Source of the DNA: Apirhabdus apintestini
GTDB taxonomy: Bacteria; Pseudomonadota; Gammaproteobacteria; Enterobacterales; Enterobacteriaceae
Reading direction: 5' to 3'
NCBI GenBank assembly: GCA_033977085.1
Contig: CP138906.1
Span: 1,426,001-1,490,000, forward strand
DNA length: 64,000 bases
The notes beneath the pieces were generated by a model, which saw nothing but the letters and a program-made list of their open reading frames with translations, made no database searches and was not told the origin of the DNA. Below, in pieces: positions 39,954 through 50,405 of the stretch. The position numbers and the translations under genes are program-made. Each line of letters opens with the position of its first letter. Within the stretch, counting starts at the first letter, position 1.

Positions 39954-42583
39954 TCAGTGCGGCAGGGCGGTTCCCCATTCGCGCCACTCTTTGGGTTCAT
40001 TATCGAGCAGCAGGAAGTGTTTACCCGGCTGCGCATTGGGCGCTAAAGGTGTGCCGGGCGGTGTGGCAAAAGCGATACCGCCGCGAATAAACTGGTTGAA
40101 TGTACCGGTTTTCACCACGCCGCCTACCAGACCGAAGTCAAGGCTGTAGCCTGAGGCCAGCCAGAATACGGAGTTATTGCGCACCAGATGCTGGTAGCGC
40201 TTACTGATGCGCAGGCCAATCATGACCCGATCGGATAAATTGCCGAGATGCATGCCGGTTACTGTGCCCACTTCAATGCCGCGGAATAGCACCGGAGTGC
40301 CGATATTGAGCGAGCCGGCATCCGGCACTTCAACGATAATGCTTAGCCCGTCGAGATAGCGGGAGTCGGTAATTGTCGCCTCTTGCAATTCAAAACTGCG
40401 CAGCGGTTTCCCTCGTCCAGGTTCAACGTTGATGTAAGGCTGCAGCAGGCTATCAAGATGTTCGACTCCGCCGGCGGAAATTTGCGGGCTAATTACTGAG
40501 AAGCGGGTGCCGGCGCGGGAAAACGTATTGACATACTGCGGATATAATACGGCTTTAGCCTGCACTTCGTTGCGTTCCGTTATAAGCTGCAGTGACTCAA
40601 GCTGACCAATATCGATGCCTAAATAACGGATAGGCATACCCGGTGCCAGCTTATCCGCATCGAAGGCGTGGAGCGTTATTTGACTGCCGACGGCGCGGGC
40701 AGACGTCTCTGATGGATAGAGCATCCGCTTACCGCCTTTAGCCACGTTAGCAGCAGCGCCGGAAAGATTATCGAAGCTAATCGCGCCTTTCAGCGCCCGG
40801 GAAAGCGGCGATGCCTGGACTGTAAGCCCGCTGCCGTTAAGCTGCACACGTGCGCCGCCTTCCGCCCAGAATACGCTGTCTTGAGATAAGAGATGGCGAT
40901 ATTGCGGTTTTACATAAACTTCAATATCAAACGCGCTGGTACGTGGTCGAATAGCGATAACTTCGCCGACCTCGAATTTTCGGTACAGAACAACGGAGCC
41001 AGCCTGAACATCGGGTAAACTTTGCGCCGTCAACGTTAGTGTAGGGATAGGCACATCGCCCTGGCTATTCTCAATGGCCTTTTCGATATTGGCATATAAG
41101 GGATAACTGGTTTTGGCTCCCCGCTTTTCCCGGGAATAACTCGAATACCGCCGTTAACCCACTCGCTCGCGCTGGCGGCTAAAAACTCAACGCCATCGAA
41201 CCCCATTTTTACGTCAATGCGGCTATTCACCACAAACTTACTGTCTGCTTTGATGAGTGCCCGATACTGTGGGTCGATGGCGATAGAAAATGTAACGCCG
41301 CGCTGGGTGAGTTTGCGCTCAATGACTTGCCCAATCTGGACGCCGTGCAGGCTTACCGGTTGCCCGCCTTCAACCCCAAAACTATCGGGAGCGGTAAGCG
41401 TCAGCGTGAGCACATCCGGGCGCTGTAATGGCGTTTTATTCGCGGCCGCAACGACAAAATGGTGCTGCGGCTCACCGGTTCCCGGCACCAGTTCCAGCGT
41501 GCTTCCGGTAAGCAGGCGACTTAGCTGAGGATTATCCAGCGCGAGACGCGGATTTTTAGTTCAATGCGCGTGCCGGTGCGCATAAGCGATACCACGCTGG
41601 GATCGACCGTGAGTTCACCCGTGACCGCACCGCCATCATTAAGCGTAATTTTGGTCAGCGTTCCGACTTCAAGCCCTTGATACATTAGCCGCGTAGAGTC
41701 TGCCTTAAGGCCATTGCCGTCAGGAAGTTCCAGTGTCACCAGCACGCCGCGCTGGCTATGGGCTAAATCTTCATAGAGCGAATAGGTCTCATCCTGTTTT
41801 GCAGCCGGTGCATCGTCCGGTGAGTCGAAGGCGATAGCGCCATTGACCAGCGCGGCTAAACTTTCCAGCTGTACTTTGGCCCCGCCCAGCCCGACATCGG
41901 CCTTCATCCCTGATACATTCCAGAAGCGGCTGCTTTTTTCACAAGAGTGGCAAAACGCCGGTCAATAAGTACATCGATTGTCACGCCCTGTTTATTATTA
42001 TTTATCGTGTAATCGTAGACATGACCAACCGGTATTTTGCGAAAGTAAACCTGAGAACCACTATTGAGCGATCCGAGATCGGGCGCATTCAAATGCACCA
42101 TGAGTTCGCCGCTGTTAATGCGATATTTGGGCTGGGTGTCCAGTGCGGAAAAATGATCCTGAGGTTTACCTTTGCCTGGCATCATTCCAATATAGTTGCC
42201 GCCAACCAGCGCATCCAGCCCGGAAACCCCGGCCAGAGATGCTTTTGGGGTAACCAGCCAAAACTGTGTCTCTTCGCGCAGCGCATCTTTCATATCGCTT
42301 TTAATACTGACTTTGACTTCGATTTTCCGAAGATCTTCGCTTGGCGTTACGCTCTGGACTGTACCCACCTCGACCCCTGATAGCGCACTGGCGTGCGGCC
42401 CGGCACGATGCCGTCGGCGGAAGTGAAATCGATTCTGATAGTTGAACCGTGTTCCTGCCATGTATTCCAGATAAGCCATAGCGCAATGAGTAGCGCAATA
42501 ACCGGTAGCAGCCAGAAGGGTGAAATACGGCGTTTTGTTTTAACCTTGGCCTCAGTCGGTGAAGCGTGCATTTCCTGACTCAT
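39954..42583 (-). pseudogene. letB: Intermembrane lipid-transport protein LetB (YebT), four frameshifts
   Basis: LetB is a stack of seven MCE domains forming a tunnel between inner and outer membranes. The start MSQEMHASPTEAKVKTKRRI at 42583 is followed by one membrane segment (FWLLPVIALLIALWLIW). Breaks: near 42380 (one G missing, YQG/VEVGTVQ), near 41935 (A run), near 41553 (A run, ELK/NPRLALDN) and near 41120. Repeated MCE signatures are visible, for example GTPVLFRGIEVGTVTGMHLG and MPIRYLGIDIGQLESL. The last frame, from 41054, is unbroken to 39954. Without the lesions it is about 876 residues. Confidence 0.88.
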
Positions 42584-43834
42584 GTGCGTCCCAAAGTAAG
42601 CGGCTGTCCAGCCATTCCACGGCAAGGATAGTCAAAATAACCGCTGCGCCGAAATAAAATGCAGCGGGACCCATAGTAAAAGCTAGCAGTTGATCGCGGT
42701 TAACCAGCGTCATAGTGAGTGAGATAACAAAGAGATCGAGCATAGACCAGCGGCCAATCCAGGTGACAAAACGCAGCAGTAATATGCGCGTCTTTAAGCC
42801 TTGCTCACATTTAAAGTGAATACTTAACAGCAGTGTAATCATCACAATAACTTTGGTAAAAGGCACCAAAATACTGGCGATGAATACCACGCCGGCCACG
42901 GCAATGTTGCTGGAAGCGAGCGATATTATCCCGGAAAGTATTGTGTCTTCCTGACGTGCGCCGTTAACGTAAATAACTGAAATTGGAAGGAGATTTGCCG
43001 GCAGTAACAGAATGAGTGAGGCAATCAGCGCCGCCCAGCTTTTCTGCAAGCTTTGCGGGCGCCGGAAATAGAGCGGGGTGTGGCAACGCGGGCAGCGCCC
43101 GTGTTTATCCGCGAGCCCGGTAAAATGGCATCCCAGACAAACGCGCAGCGCCTCGGCGTGATGACGCGCAGCGCGCTGGGGATAGAACCGCTCCCACAGT
43201 TCATCAACGTTCAGATGGATTAAAGTCAGAATACTTAACAGCGTCAGTAGGATGAAAGCATATAAGCCAATGCCGGGCTGGAGCCAGGCGTATTCTTTGA
43301 CTTTAATAGACGCCACGCCGATGCCGATTAGGTAGATATCCAGCATAACCCACTCTTTTAAGCGGTGCAGCATGAGTAATACCGGGCGCAGGTTAGCGCC
43401 CAGTGCGCCGCCCAGCCAAAGCCAGAGAATCGCAACCACCAGCGTAACAGGCGCGCCGGCCGCACAAAAAGTACCATAGCGGCGGTAATAGGATCGCCCT
43501 GACGCGCCATTTGCCAAATTCCTTGCAGCATTGAGGCTTCGATATGGCTACCAAGAAGCCAAAAATGCAAAACCGGCTCGTTCCAGGCGATCGGCATAAG
43601 TATCAACATCATTACCGCCATTACGCCGAGGCGGGTTAACGACCAGTCGCGCCCGTTGTGGACTTTGGCGTGGCAGCGGGGACAAAACGCATTCTGATTC
43701 GATTTCACCGTCGGTAACAGAAAAAGAGTGTCGCATTCCTGGCAGCGCTGATACCGTGCCCGAGGTAGGCTGTTGCCGATAGTGTGGATAATTAAAGGCT
43801 GGCCTGTTGGCATGCCTTTGGGTTTCAGTGCCAT
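42552..43834 (-). pseudogene. letA: LetA (YebS) inner-membrane partner of LetB, one frameshift
   Basis: Polytopic protein that loads lipids into LetB. The start at 43834 gives MALKPKGMPTGQPLIIHTIG. Two zinc-ribbon domains are visible: CQECDTLF with CPRCHAKVHNG, and CLGCHFTGLADKHGRCPRCH, each followed by four hydrophobic segments. One T of a run is missing near 43466 (minus strand CTTTTTGTGC), between AMVLF and CAAGAPVTLVVAILWLWLGG. The second frame is intact to 42552. The end overlaps the letB start by 32 bases, as usual for this operon. Confidence 0.9.
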
Positions 43835-44098
43835 AGTCGCCTTAAAGGCCAATCCCGTTAGTCTGTTTTTATGTGTTTGCTGGATTCAGAGTACGGGTCA
43901 TCGTACCGCGTTTGCTCCGAATGCTTGTTGCCGTCCGTGTCCACACTGCCAGCAACAATTACGTCTGCCGGGAGAGGCTCTTGATATGATTATTTGGTTA
44001 ATGAATATTAACTCAGTAAATCTGTCGCTTGAGCATGACAGCATTTAATGTTTATTTAAACTGTTACTGTATTAAAGATAAAAAGACGGATTGTTTTC

Positions 44099-44599
44099 AT
44101 GAGTGTAAGTAAAACGCAGTTCTATGCGGAGTTAACGCGGGATTTTCAGGCATTAATGGCGGGTGAAACCAGTTTTTTGGCTATGCTGGCTAATACCAGT
44201 GCGCTACTGTTTTCCCGGTTGGATGACGTTAACTGGGCCGGTTTTTATTTGATTGACGGCGATACGCTAGTATTAGGGCCATTTCAGGGGAACATTGCCT
44301 GTGTGCGTATTCCCGTTGGCAAAGGCGTGTGCGGGGCAGCCGCCGCCAGCGCTAAAATTCAGCGCGTCGGCGATGTACATACTTTCGATGGCCATATTGC
44401 CTGTGATGCAGCCAGTAATGCAGAAATTGTGCTGCCACTACGAGTTGGAAATCAGATAATTGGCGTATTGGACATCGATAGTACCCGTTACGATCGCTTT
44501 GATTCGCAGGATGAGTCCGGGCTTAGCGCGCTGGCTGAGGCTCTTCAGGAGGCGATTGTTGCGACCGATTTCAAAAAATTCTTGCGCCTTGATGCATAA
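44099..44599 (+). CDS. msrC: Free methionine-(R)-sulfoxide reductase MsrC
   Basis: Reduces free methionine-R-sulfoxide with a thioredoxin-recycled cysteine pair. 166 residues forming one GAF domain. Conserved pieces are ETSFLAMLANTSALLF, NWAGFYLIDGDTLVLGPFQG, then three cysteines in NIACVRI, GVCGAAAA and HIACDAAS, followed by EIVLPLRVGNQIIGVLDIDS. All catalytic cysteines are present. It is divergent from letA and precedes proQ. Intact. Confidence 0.94.
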   Translation: MSVSKTQFYAELTRDFQALMAGETSFLAMLANTSALLFSRLDDVNWAGFYLIDGDTLVLGPFQGNIACVRIPVGKGVCGAAAASAKIQRVGDVHTFDGHIACDAASNAEIVLPLRVGNQIIGVLDIDSTRYDRFDSQDESGLSALAEALQEAIVATDFKKFLRLDA

Positions 44600-44700
44600 G
44601 AAACAACGGTTAACGTAGCATTTGCTGAATGCGTCATTATAATGACGCCTGTTCATGCCTGCGGCCTGGCCGGCAAAGTCCGTTGTAATCAGGAAATTTC

Positions 44701-45361
44701 ATGGAAAATCAACCTAAGTTGAATAGCAGTAAAGAAGTTATCGCTTTTCTTGCCGAACGCTTCCCCAGTGTTTTAGTGCAGAAGGTGAGGCGCGCCCGCT
44801 CAAGATTGGTATCTTTCAGGATCTTGTCGCGCGCGTAGATGGGGAAATGAGCCTCAGTAAAACACAGCTGCGCTCTGCGCTGCGTTCGTATACGTCTAGC
44901 TGGCGCTACCTGTATGGTATTAAGCCCGGTGCGACTCGCGTTGATTTAGATGGCAACGCCTGCGGTGAGTTGGAAGAGCAGCACGTTGAGCATGCTCGCA
45001 AACAGCTTGAAGAGGCGAAAGCGCGGGTACAGGCGCAGCGCCAGGCGAAAAACGCGCTTCCGCTGAATCGGCTGGTGGAGAAGAGGCGCCGCGCCGCGAG
45101 CGTAAAGCGCGTCCCGCACCGCGTCGCAAGCCTGATGGCGACCGCAAACCGCGCGCGGCTAAACCCACAGCTGCCCGTCAGGAAAGTGAGCATAAGCCAG
45201 TAACGGATGTTTCGCAGCTTAAAACAGGCCAGACTGTCAAAGTCAAAGCGGGTAACAATGCAATGAGCGCCGTTGTTCAGGAAATTACCAAAGACGGCGT
45301 CCGCGTGCAGTTGGCTTCCGGTATGTCAATGAGTGTACGCGCAGAACATCTGTTGTTCTGA
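44701..45361 (+). pseudogene. proQ: RNA chaperone ProQ, two frameshifts
   Basis: ProQ binds structured RNAs and sRNAs with an N-terminal FinO domain and a C-terminal Tudor-like domain. The start [20 protein letters not shown] breaks near 44766 (one C missing) before [20 protein letters not shown]. The FinO part KTQLRSALRSYTSSWRYLYG and VKPGATRV-like segment is intact. One A is missing near 45050 in the basic linker, which in the corrected frame reads KKRASAESAGEEAPRRERKA. The end, EITKDGVRVQLASGMSMSVR, is conserved to 45361. Two added bases give 220 residues. Confidence 0.88.
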
Positions 45362-45380
45362 AACGGAGGTCAACCAGGGC

Positions 45381-47426
45381 ATGAACGCTTTTTGTAAACT
45401 TACCGCAGTGGCGGCAGCGCTTTTTCTGGCTGTAAGCAGTGCGCAGGCTACTGACGTGATAACGCGCGCCGATCTGCTTCCTGTATTAAAGGAAGAGCCT
45501 CAGCATCCCACCGTGAGCGAGCGCGTAACGTCTCGTTTTACTCGCTCTCATTATCGTCAGTTCAGTCTCGATAAAGCTTTCTCCGCTAAAATCTTTGATC
45601 GTTATTTGAATCTGCTGGATTACAGTCACAATATTTTACTGGCGTCCGACGTTGAGCAGTTCGCCAGTAAAAAGAATGAGGTGGGTGATGAACTGCGCAG
45701 TGGCCGGTTAGACATCTTTTACGAGATGTTTAACTTGGCGCAAAAGCGTCGCTTTGAGCGTTACACCTACGCGCTGCAGACTTTAGAGCATCCCGTGAAT
45801 TTTAATGGCCAGGATACGTTTAATCTTGACAGAAGCAAGGTGCCCTGGCCGGAAAACGCGGCGGCTTTGAATACGCTATGGGACGCAAAAGTTAAATATG
45901 ATCGGTTAAGCCTGAAGCTTGCAGGTAAATCGGATAAAGAGATTCATGACACGCTCACTCGTCGCTATAAGTCCGCGATACGACGCCTTGCTCAGACCAA
46001 AAGCGAGGATGTGTTTTCGCTGGCGATGACGGCCTTTGCGCATGAGATAGACCCCCATACGAACTATTTATCGCCCCGTAATACCGAGCAGTTTAATACT
46101 GAAATGAGCCTGTCGCTTGAGGGGATTGGCGCCGTATTACAGATGGATGATGATTATACCGTAATCAACTCCCTGGTTGCGGGCGGCCCGGCGGGAAAGA
46201 GTAAGGCTATTTCCGTCGGCGATCGCATTGTTGGCGTCGGTGAACCGGGTAAACCTGTTCAGGATGTCATCGGCATGCGCCTGGATGATGTCGTCGCCCT
46301 GATCAAAGGACCGAAAGGTAGCAAGGTGCGCCTTGAAATTCTGCCTGCCGGTAAAGGAACAAAAACGCGTTTTGTGAGTTTAACGCGCGAGCGCATTCGT
46401 CTCGAAGATCGTGCTGTAAAAATGTCGGTTAAGACCCTCGGTAAAGAAAAAGTGGGGATACTTGATATTCCTGGTTTTTATGTAGGCTTGACCGATGATG
46501 TGAAAGCACAGCTACAGAAGCTGTCACGCCAGCATGTCAGTAGCATTATCATTGATTTGCGTACCAATGGCGGCGGGGCACTCACCGAAGCCGTTTCGCT
46601 CTCCGGTTTGTTTATCCCCGGTGGCCCGATAGTTCAGGTACGGGATAACAATGGGAAGGTACGCTCTGACAGCGATACGGATGGCGTTGTGTATTACAAC
46701 GGCCCGCTCGTGGTATTGGTCGATCGTTTTAGCGCTTCAGCATCGGAAATTTTTGCTGCGGCAATGCAGGATTATGGTCGGGCGCTGATAGTAGGTGAGC
46801 CTACCTTTGGTAAAGGTACGGTACAGCAATACCGTTCGTTAAATAGAATCTATGACCAGATGCTGCGTCCTGAATGGCCGGCGTTAGGTTCGGTGCAATA
46901 CACCATACAGAAGTTCTATCGCATCAACGGTGGCAGTACGCAGCGTAAGGGCGTGTCGCCTGATATCCTGATGCCGACAGGTAGCGAAGAAACGGAGACC
47001 GGTGAAAAATTCGAGGACAACGCGCTGCCCTGGGATAGCATTAAGCCGGCCAGTTGGGTGAAAGCAGGGGATCTGAATGCTTTTGAGCCTGATTTATTGC
47101 GTTTGCATCAGCAGCGTATTGCGAAAGATCCCGAATTTCAGTACATCATGAAAGACATTGCGCGCTATAACGCGATGAAGGCTAAGCGGGATATCGTTTC
47201 GCTCAATTATGCGCAGCGTGAAAAGGATAATGATGAAGAGGATGCGCTTCGATTGCAGCGTATTAATGAACGACTGAAGCGTGCCGGAAAACCCGCCCTG
47301 AAAAAACTGGATGATGTTCCCAAAAATTATCAGGAACCGGATCCGTATTTAGACGAAACGGTGCATATAGCAAGCGATTTGGCCCGTCTTGAAAAAAACG
47401 GCCGGCTGAAAACCCTGCTCCGTTAA
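45381..47426 (+). CDS. prc: Tail-specific protease Prc
   Basis: Periplasmic C-terminal processing protease that matures penicillin-binding protein 3 and degrades MepS with NlpI. The start at 45381 (MNAFCKLTAVAAALFLAVSS) gives a signal peptide and 681 residues, the family length. A PDZ domain covers about residues 240-325 (LEGIGAVLQMDDDYTVINSL). The S41 protease core has DLRTNGGGALTEA, the catalytic Ser about 453 in RFSASASEIF and Lys about 478 in PTFGKGTVQQY. It follows proQ by 19 bases, the standard proQ-prc arrangement. No lesion over two kilobases, in contrast with its neighbour. Confidence 0.97.
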   Translation: MNAFCKLTAVAAALFLAVSSAQATDVITRADLLPVLKEEPQHPTVSERVTSRFTRSHYRQFSLDKAFSAKIFDRYLNLLDYSHNILLASDVEQFASKKNEVGDELRSGRLDIFYEMFNLAQKRRFERYTYALQTLEHPVNFNGQDTFNLDRSKVPWPENAAALNTLWDAKVKYDRLSLKLAGKSDKEIHDTLTRRYKSAIRRLAQTKSEDVFSLAMTAFAHEIDPHTNYLSPRNTEQFNTEMSLSLEGIGAVLQMDDDYTVINSLVAGGPAGKSKAISVGDRIVGVGEPGKPVQDVIGMRLDDVVALIKGPKGSKVRLEILPAGKGTKTRFVSLTRERIRLEDRAVKMSVKTLGKEKVGILDIPGFYVGLTDDVKAQLQKLSRQHVSSIIIDLRTNGGGALTEAVSLSGLFIPGGPIVQVRDNNGKVRSDSDTDGVVYYNGPLVVLVDRFSASASEIFAAAMQDYGRALIVGEPTFGKGTVQQYRSLNRIYDQMLRPEWPALGSVQYTIQKFYRINGGSTQRKGVSPDILMPTGSEETETGEKFEDNALPWDSIKPASWVKAGDLNAFEPDLLRLHQQRIAKDPEFQYIMKDIARYNAMKAKRDIVSLNYAQREKDNDEEDALRLQRINERLKRAGKPALKKLDDVPKNYQEPDPYLDETVHIASDLARLEKNGRLKTLLR

Positions 47427-47442
47427 AGTAGGGTAATTCCGA

Positions 47443-47472
47443 CAAAAAAGGCACAAGGAATTGTGCCTTTTT
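47443..47472 (+). terminator. Rho-independent terminator after prc
   Basis: AAAAAGGCACAA pairs with TTGTGCCTTTTT around GGAA. It lies 16 bases after the prc stop. Confidence 0.92.
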
Positions 47473-47638
47473 CTATTTAGCTTTGCCACTGAAGTCAGGA
47501 TGTCAGTTATAGATTAAAAAATGTAAAGTTGTGTCTTTTTAGCGATTTAGTCGCGTCTGATAGTTGAAAATAAGGGCTTTCCTCCGCACGATATATTTCA
47601 TCGCACACTGCGTTTGTTAAACAGAGGTAATAAGTACT

Positions 47639-48520
47639 ATGATGCGAATTGCGCTTTTCCTGCTGACCAACCTTGCGGTTATGGTGGTTTTTGGGCTGGT
47701 GCTGAGCCTGACAGGGATCCGGTCGAGCAGCGTGCAGGGGCTAATGATTATGGCGCTGCTCTTTGGTTTCGGTGGCTCGTTTGTTTCACTTTTAATGTCC
47801 CGATGGATGGCTCTGCGCTCTGTCGGGGGCGAGGTTATCGAACAGCCGCGTAATGATACTGAACGCTGGCTGATGAATACGGTAAGCCTTCAGGCTCGAC
47901 AGGCCGGGATTGCCATGCCGCAAGTAGCCATTTATCACGCGCCGGATATTAATGCGTTCGCGACCGGCGCCCGCCGGAATGCATCGCTGGTCGCCGTGAG
48001 TACTGGCCTGCTTCAGAATATGAGTCAGGATGAAGCTGAAGCCGTTATTGCGCACGAAATAAGTCATGTGGCAAACGGCGATATGGTGACCATGACGTTG
48101 ATTCAGGGCGTGGTTAATACTTTTGTTATTTTTATTTCGCGAATACTCGCGCAAGTTGCTGCAGGTTTTCTGGGCGGAAATCGAGATGATGGCGAAGAGA
48201 GTAACGGCAACCCGATGATTTATTTTGCCGTCGCCACGGTACTGGAGCTGGTATTCGGTATTTTGGCAAGCATCATAACTATGTGGTTCTCGCGCCACCG
48301 TGAGTTTCATGCGGATGCTGGCTCAGCAAAGCTTGTTGGCCGTGAAAAAATGATCGCAGCGCTGCAAAGACTAAAAACCAGCTACGAACCCCAGGAAACG
48401 GGGAGTTTGATGGCTTTTTGTATAAACGGTAAAGGAAAATCGCTTGGTGAGCTTTTTATGACGCACCCGCCGCTGGATAAGCGTATCGAGGCACTTCGCA
48501 GCGGGCAATATCTGAAATAG
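47639..48520 (+). CDS. htpX: Membrane metalloprotease HtpX
   Basis: Zinc protease of the inner membrane that degrades misfolded membrane proteins; part of the CpxAR stress response in relatives. 293 residues. Two N-terminal membrane segments (MRIALFLLTNLAVMVVFGLV and the next at about 38-55), the HEISH zinc motif at residues 139-143, the third ligand region FSRHREFHADAGSAKLVGRE, and two further hydrophobic segments (about 158-178 and 195-214). The start is the first of two adjacent ATGs after AGAGGTAATA. No lesion. Confidence 0.96.
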   Translation: MMRIALFLLTNLAVMVVFGLVLSLTGIRSSSVQGLMIMALLFGFGGSFVSLLMSRWMALRSVGGEVIEQPRNDTERWLMNTVSLQARQAGIAMPQVAIYHAPDINAFATGARRNASLVAVSTGLLQNMSQDEAEAVIAHEISHVANGDMVTMTLIQGVVNTFVIFISRILAQVAAGFLGGNRDDGEESNGNPMIYFAVATVLELVFGILASIITMWFSRHREFHADAGSAKLVGREKMIAALQRLKTSYEPQETGSLMAFCINGKGKSLGELFMTHPPLDKRIEALRSGQYLK

Positions 48521-48539
48521 AATAAAATCAATGCACAAT

Positions 48540-48566
48540 AAAAACGCGCTTCGGCGCGTTTTTTAC
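48540..48566 (+). terminator. Rho-independent terminator after htpX
   Basis: AAAAACGCGC-ttcg-GCGCGTTTTTT: a long stem with a UUCG-type tetraloop and T run. Confidence 0.92.
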
Positions 48567-48666
48567 ATTTATAAAATCGACGCTGCGCCGGGATTGTCGC
48601 TGGTAATCAGGATATTTATACTGCGGGGCACTTGGTTATTCTGGCATTATTGAAAGTGAGGTAAAA

Positions 48667-49458
48667 ATGGCCGCGACTGAGTCACAGAAACAGCCCGATT
48701 CCGTGGCGTCCGTAGTGAAAGTATTCACGATACTTCAGATGTTAAGTGCGGAGAAATCCATTGGTATCACTGACCTTTCTCAGAGGATAATGATGTCCAA
48801 AAGTACCGTCTATCGTTTTTTGCAAACGATGAAAACACTGGGGTATGTGGCTCAGGAAGAGGATACGGAAAAATATTCGCTGACGCTAAAGTTCTTTGAA
48901 TTGGGCGCCAGCGCGTTACAGCATACGGATTTGATCTCTTTGGCGAATACTGAAATGTGTGAGCTAGCGAAATTAACCAAAGAGGCGATACATTTAGGCG
49001 CCCTGGATGGTGATAGCTTTATCTATATTCATAAAATTGATGCGCAGTACACGCTGAGGATGTATTCCCGCATCGGTCGCCGTAATCCACTATACAGTAC
49101 AGCAATAGGAAAAGTATTGTTGGCCTGGCGTGAGTCGGAAGAGGTGCTGGCAATCATGGCCGCTGTTGATTATCAGGGAAGTACGCCGCGTACTGTAAGC
49201 AGTACACAGGCACTCTTGCCCATTCTGGCGCACGTCAGGCAGCAAGGTTTCGCAGAAGATAATGAAGAGCAGGAAGAAGGCATTCGTTGCCTTGCAGTAC
49301 CCGTATTCGATAGATTTGGTGCCGTAGCGGCCGGGTTAAGTATTTCACTTCCAACCCTTCGTTTTTCAGAACAGAAAGCGGAGGAGTATGTCAGGTTATT
49401 ACACGCTGGCGCGCGACGAGTATCGGCTGCAATGGGCTTTCATCACTATCCGTTTTAA
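48667..49458 (+). CDS. kdgR: KdgR, IclR-type repressor of pectin/KDG metabolism
   Basis: 263 residues. The winged helix-turn-helix lies near residues 15-70 (VKVFTILQMLSAEKSIGITD; RIMMSKSTVYRFLQTMKTLG). The effector domain includes KEAIHLGALDGDSFIYIHKI, YSTAIGKVLLAWRE and NEEQEEGIRCLAVPVFDRFG. In relatives KdgR represses genes for 2-keto-3-deoxygluconate uptake and breakdown, whose product KDPG feeds Eda, which is broken here. It follows the htpX terminator and is intact. yebQ, its neighbour in E. coli, is absent. Confidence 0.94.
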   Translation: MAATESQKQPDSVASVVKVFTILQMLSAEKSIGITDLSQRIMMSKSTVYRFLQTMKTLGYVAQEEDTEKYSLTLKFFELGASALQHTDLISLANTEMCELAKLTKEAIHLGALDGDSFIYIHKIDAQYTLRMYSRIGRRNPLYSTAIGKVLLAWRESEEVLAIMAAVDYQGSTPRTVSSTQALLPILAHVRQQGFAEDNEEQEEGIRCLAVPVFDRFGAVAAGLSISLPTLRFSEQKAEEYVRLLHAGARRVSAAMGFHHYPF

Positions 49459-49478
49459 ATCAGAATCATGTTTATTGA

Positions 49479-49721
49479 TTACCGTCCGTTATCAATTGTT
49501 GTTTCTATTTTGCGCAGAATAGGGCAGTTGGTTACCCCGATAATACCGCTTTCGGTATGCACGTATTCTGCTGCCATTACGCCCCGTGCCGCTAAATATT
49601 GGCATTTTAGCCCCAACCCTGCGGCATTTTCTTTGCTTCCAACCAGGAAGCCATAGCCACTGAATAACAGTGCTCCCCAAACTAATGCGAATGCGATCAT
49701 TGTACGAATGATAATGCGCAT
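49479..49721 (-). CDS. yobH: Small membrane/secreted protein YobH
   Basis: 80 residues from ATG 49721 (MRIIIRTMIAFALVWGALLF): one hydrophobic N-terminal segment that could be a signal anchor, followed by SKENAAGLGLKCQYLAARGV and GVTNCPILRKIETTIDNGR. The two cysteines could form a periplasmic disulfide. The sequence and position next to kdgR and mgrB match E. coli YobH. Function unknown. Intact. Confidence 0.88.
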   Translation of the reverse strand: MRIIIRTMIAFALVWGALLFSGYGFLVGSKENAAGLGLKCQYLAARGVMAAEYVHTESGIIGVTNCPILRKIETTIDNGR

Positions 49722-49880
49722 AAATTCCTCTAAGGCCTCTCTTATGACTGCGCGCAATATCCCATATTGGATAGGCCATAACAATATGATGATTCCTAAA
49801 GGAAAAAGAGGTATGTGAAGATTGGTTTAAGTTTCAAGTGATAGTCTTTGCCGTGTTGGATGTAAATATGGGAGAGTGCA

Positions 49881-50024
49881 GTGAGAAGATATCGGTGGAT
49901 TATCCTGATTGTGCTGGTTATCACCTGTTTGCTACTCTGGACGCAGGTGCTTAACGGGTTGTGCGATCAGGATATGCCATTCTTCAGTGGAATATGTGTA
50001 GTTAATAAGTTTATTCCGTGGTAA
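49881..50024 (+). CDS. mgrB: MgrB, feedback inhibitor of PhoQ
   Basis: A 47-residue inner-membrane peptide that binds the PhoQ sensor and damps PhoP/PhoQ signalling. The GTG start gives VRRYRWIILIVLVITCLLLW, with a membrane segment at about 7-24, then the periplasmic LCDQDMPFFSGICVVNKFIP. The functional cysteines Cys28 and Cys39 and the membrane Cys16 are all at the E. coli positions. The start is preceded by GGAGAG. Intact, suggesting that PhoPQ control still matters to this organism. Confidence 0.93.
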   Translation: MRRYRWIILIVLVITCLLLWTQVLNGLCDQDMPFFSGICVVNKFIPW

Positions 50025-50087
50025 CGGGAGCGTCCGGGCGTTTTGTGAGCCAGCCGATGACAAAGAGGAAACCTCTAAGAGGATGTA

Positions 50088-50365
50088 ATGGTTGATTTGG
50101 GGCTGTCATCTTTAAACTTAATATCGCTTGCGGCGTACACGGCTTTTTTTGTCTGGGTTTATTTATCTGGTTTAGGGTGAATCGCGCCAGCATTAGAGCA
50201 AATCGGCAAATTGCGCTGCTGGAGGCGATACTTGAACAGGAAAAACGGCAAACTGCGTTACTGAAACGCCTGTATGAAGCATCTGGCCATAAAAATGTTG
50301 AGCCCAAAGTTACGTTGGCTGCTGAGCAGGAGGACGAATTTATGCGCCTGGTTGCCGAGCGCTAA
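50088..50365 (+). pseudogene. yebO: Small membrane protein YebO, one frameshift
   Basis: From ATG 50088 (after AAGAGGATGTA) it reads MVDLGLSSLNLISLAAYTAF and loses frame in the T run near 50145; the continuation LGLFIWFRVNRASIRANRQI completes the membrane anchor. It is followed by a charged coiled coil, ALLEAILEQEKRQTALLKRL, and ends DEFMRLVAER at 50365, as in the YebO family. Function unknown. A start at 50177 would lack the anchor. Confidence 0.82.
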
Positions 50366-50405
50366 GTAACGTTTCCTTGAGTATGTTAACAATAAGGGCA
50401 GGGGT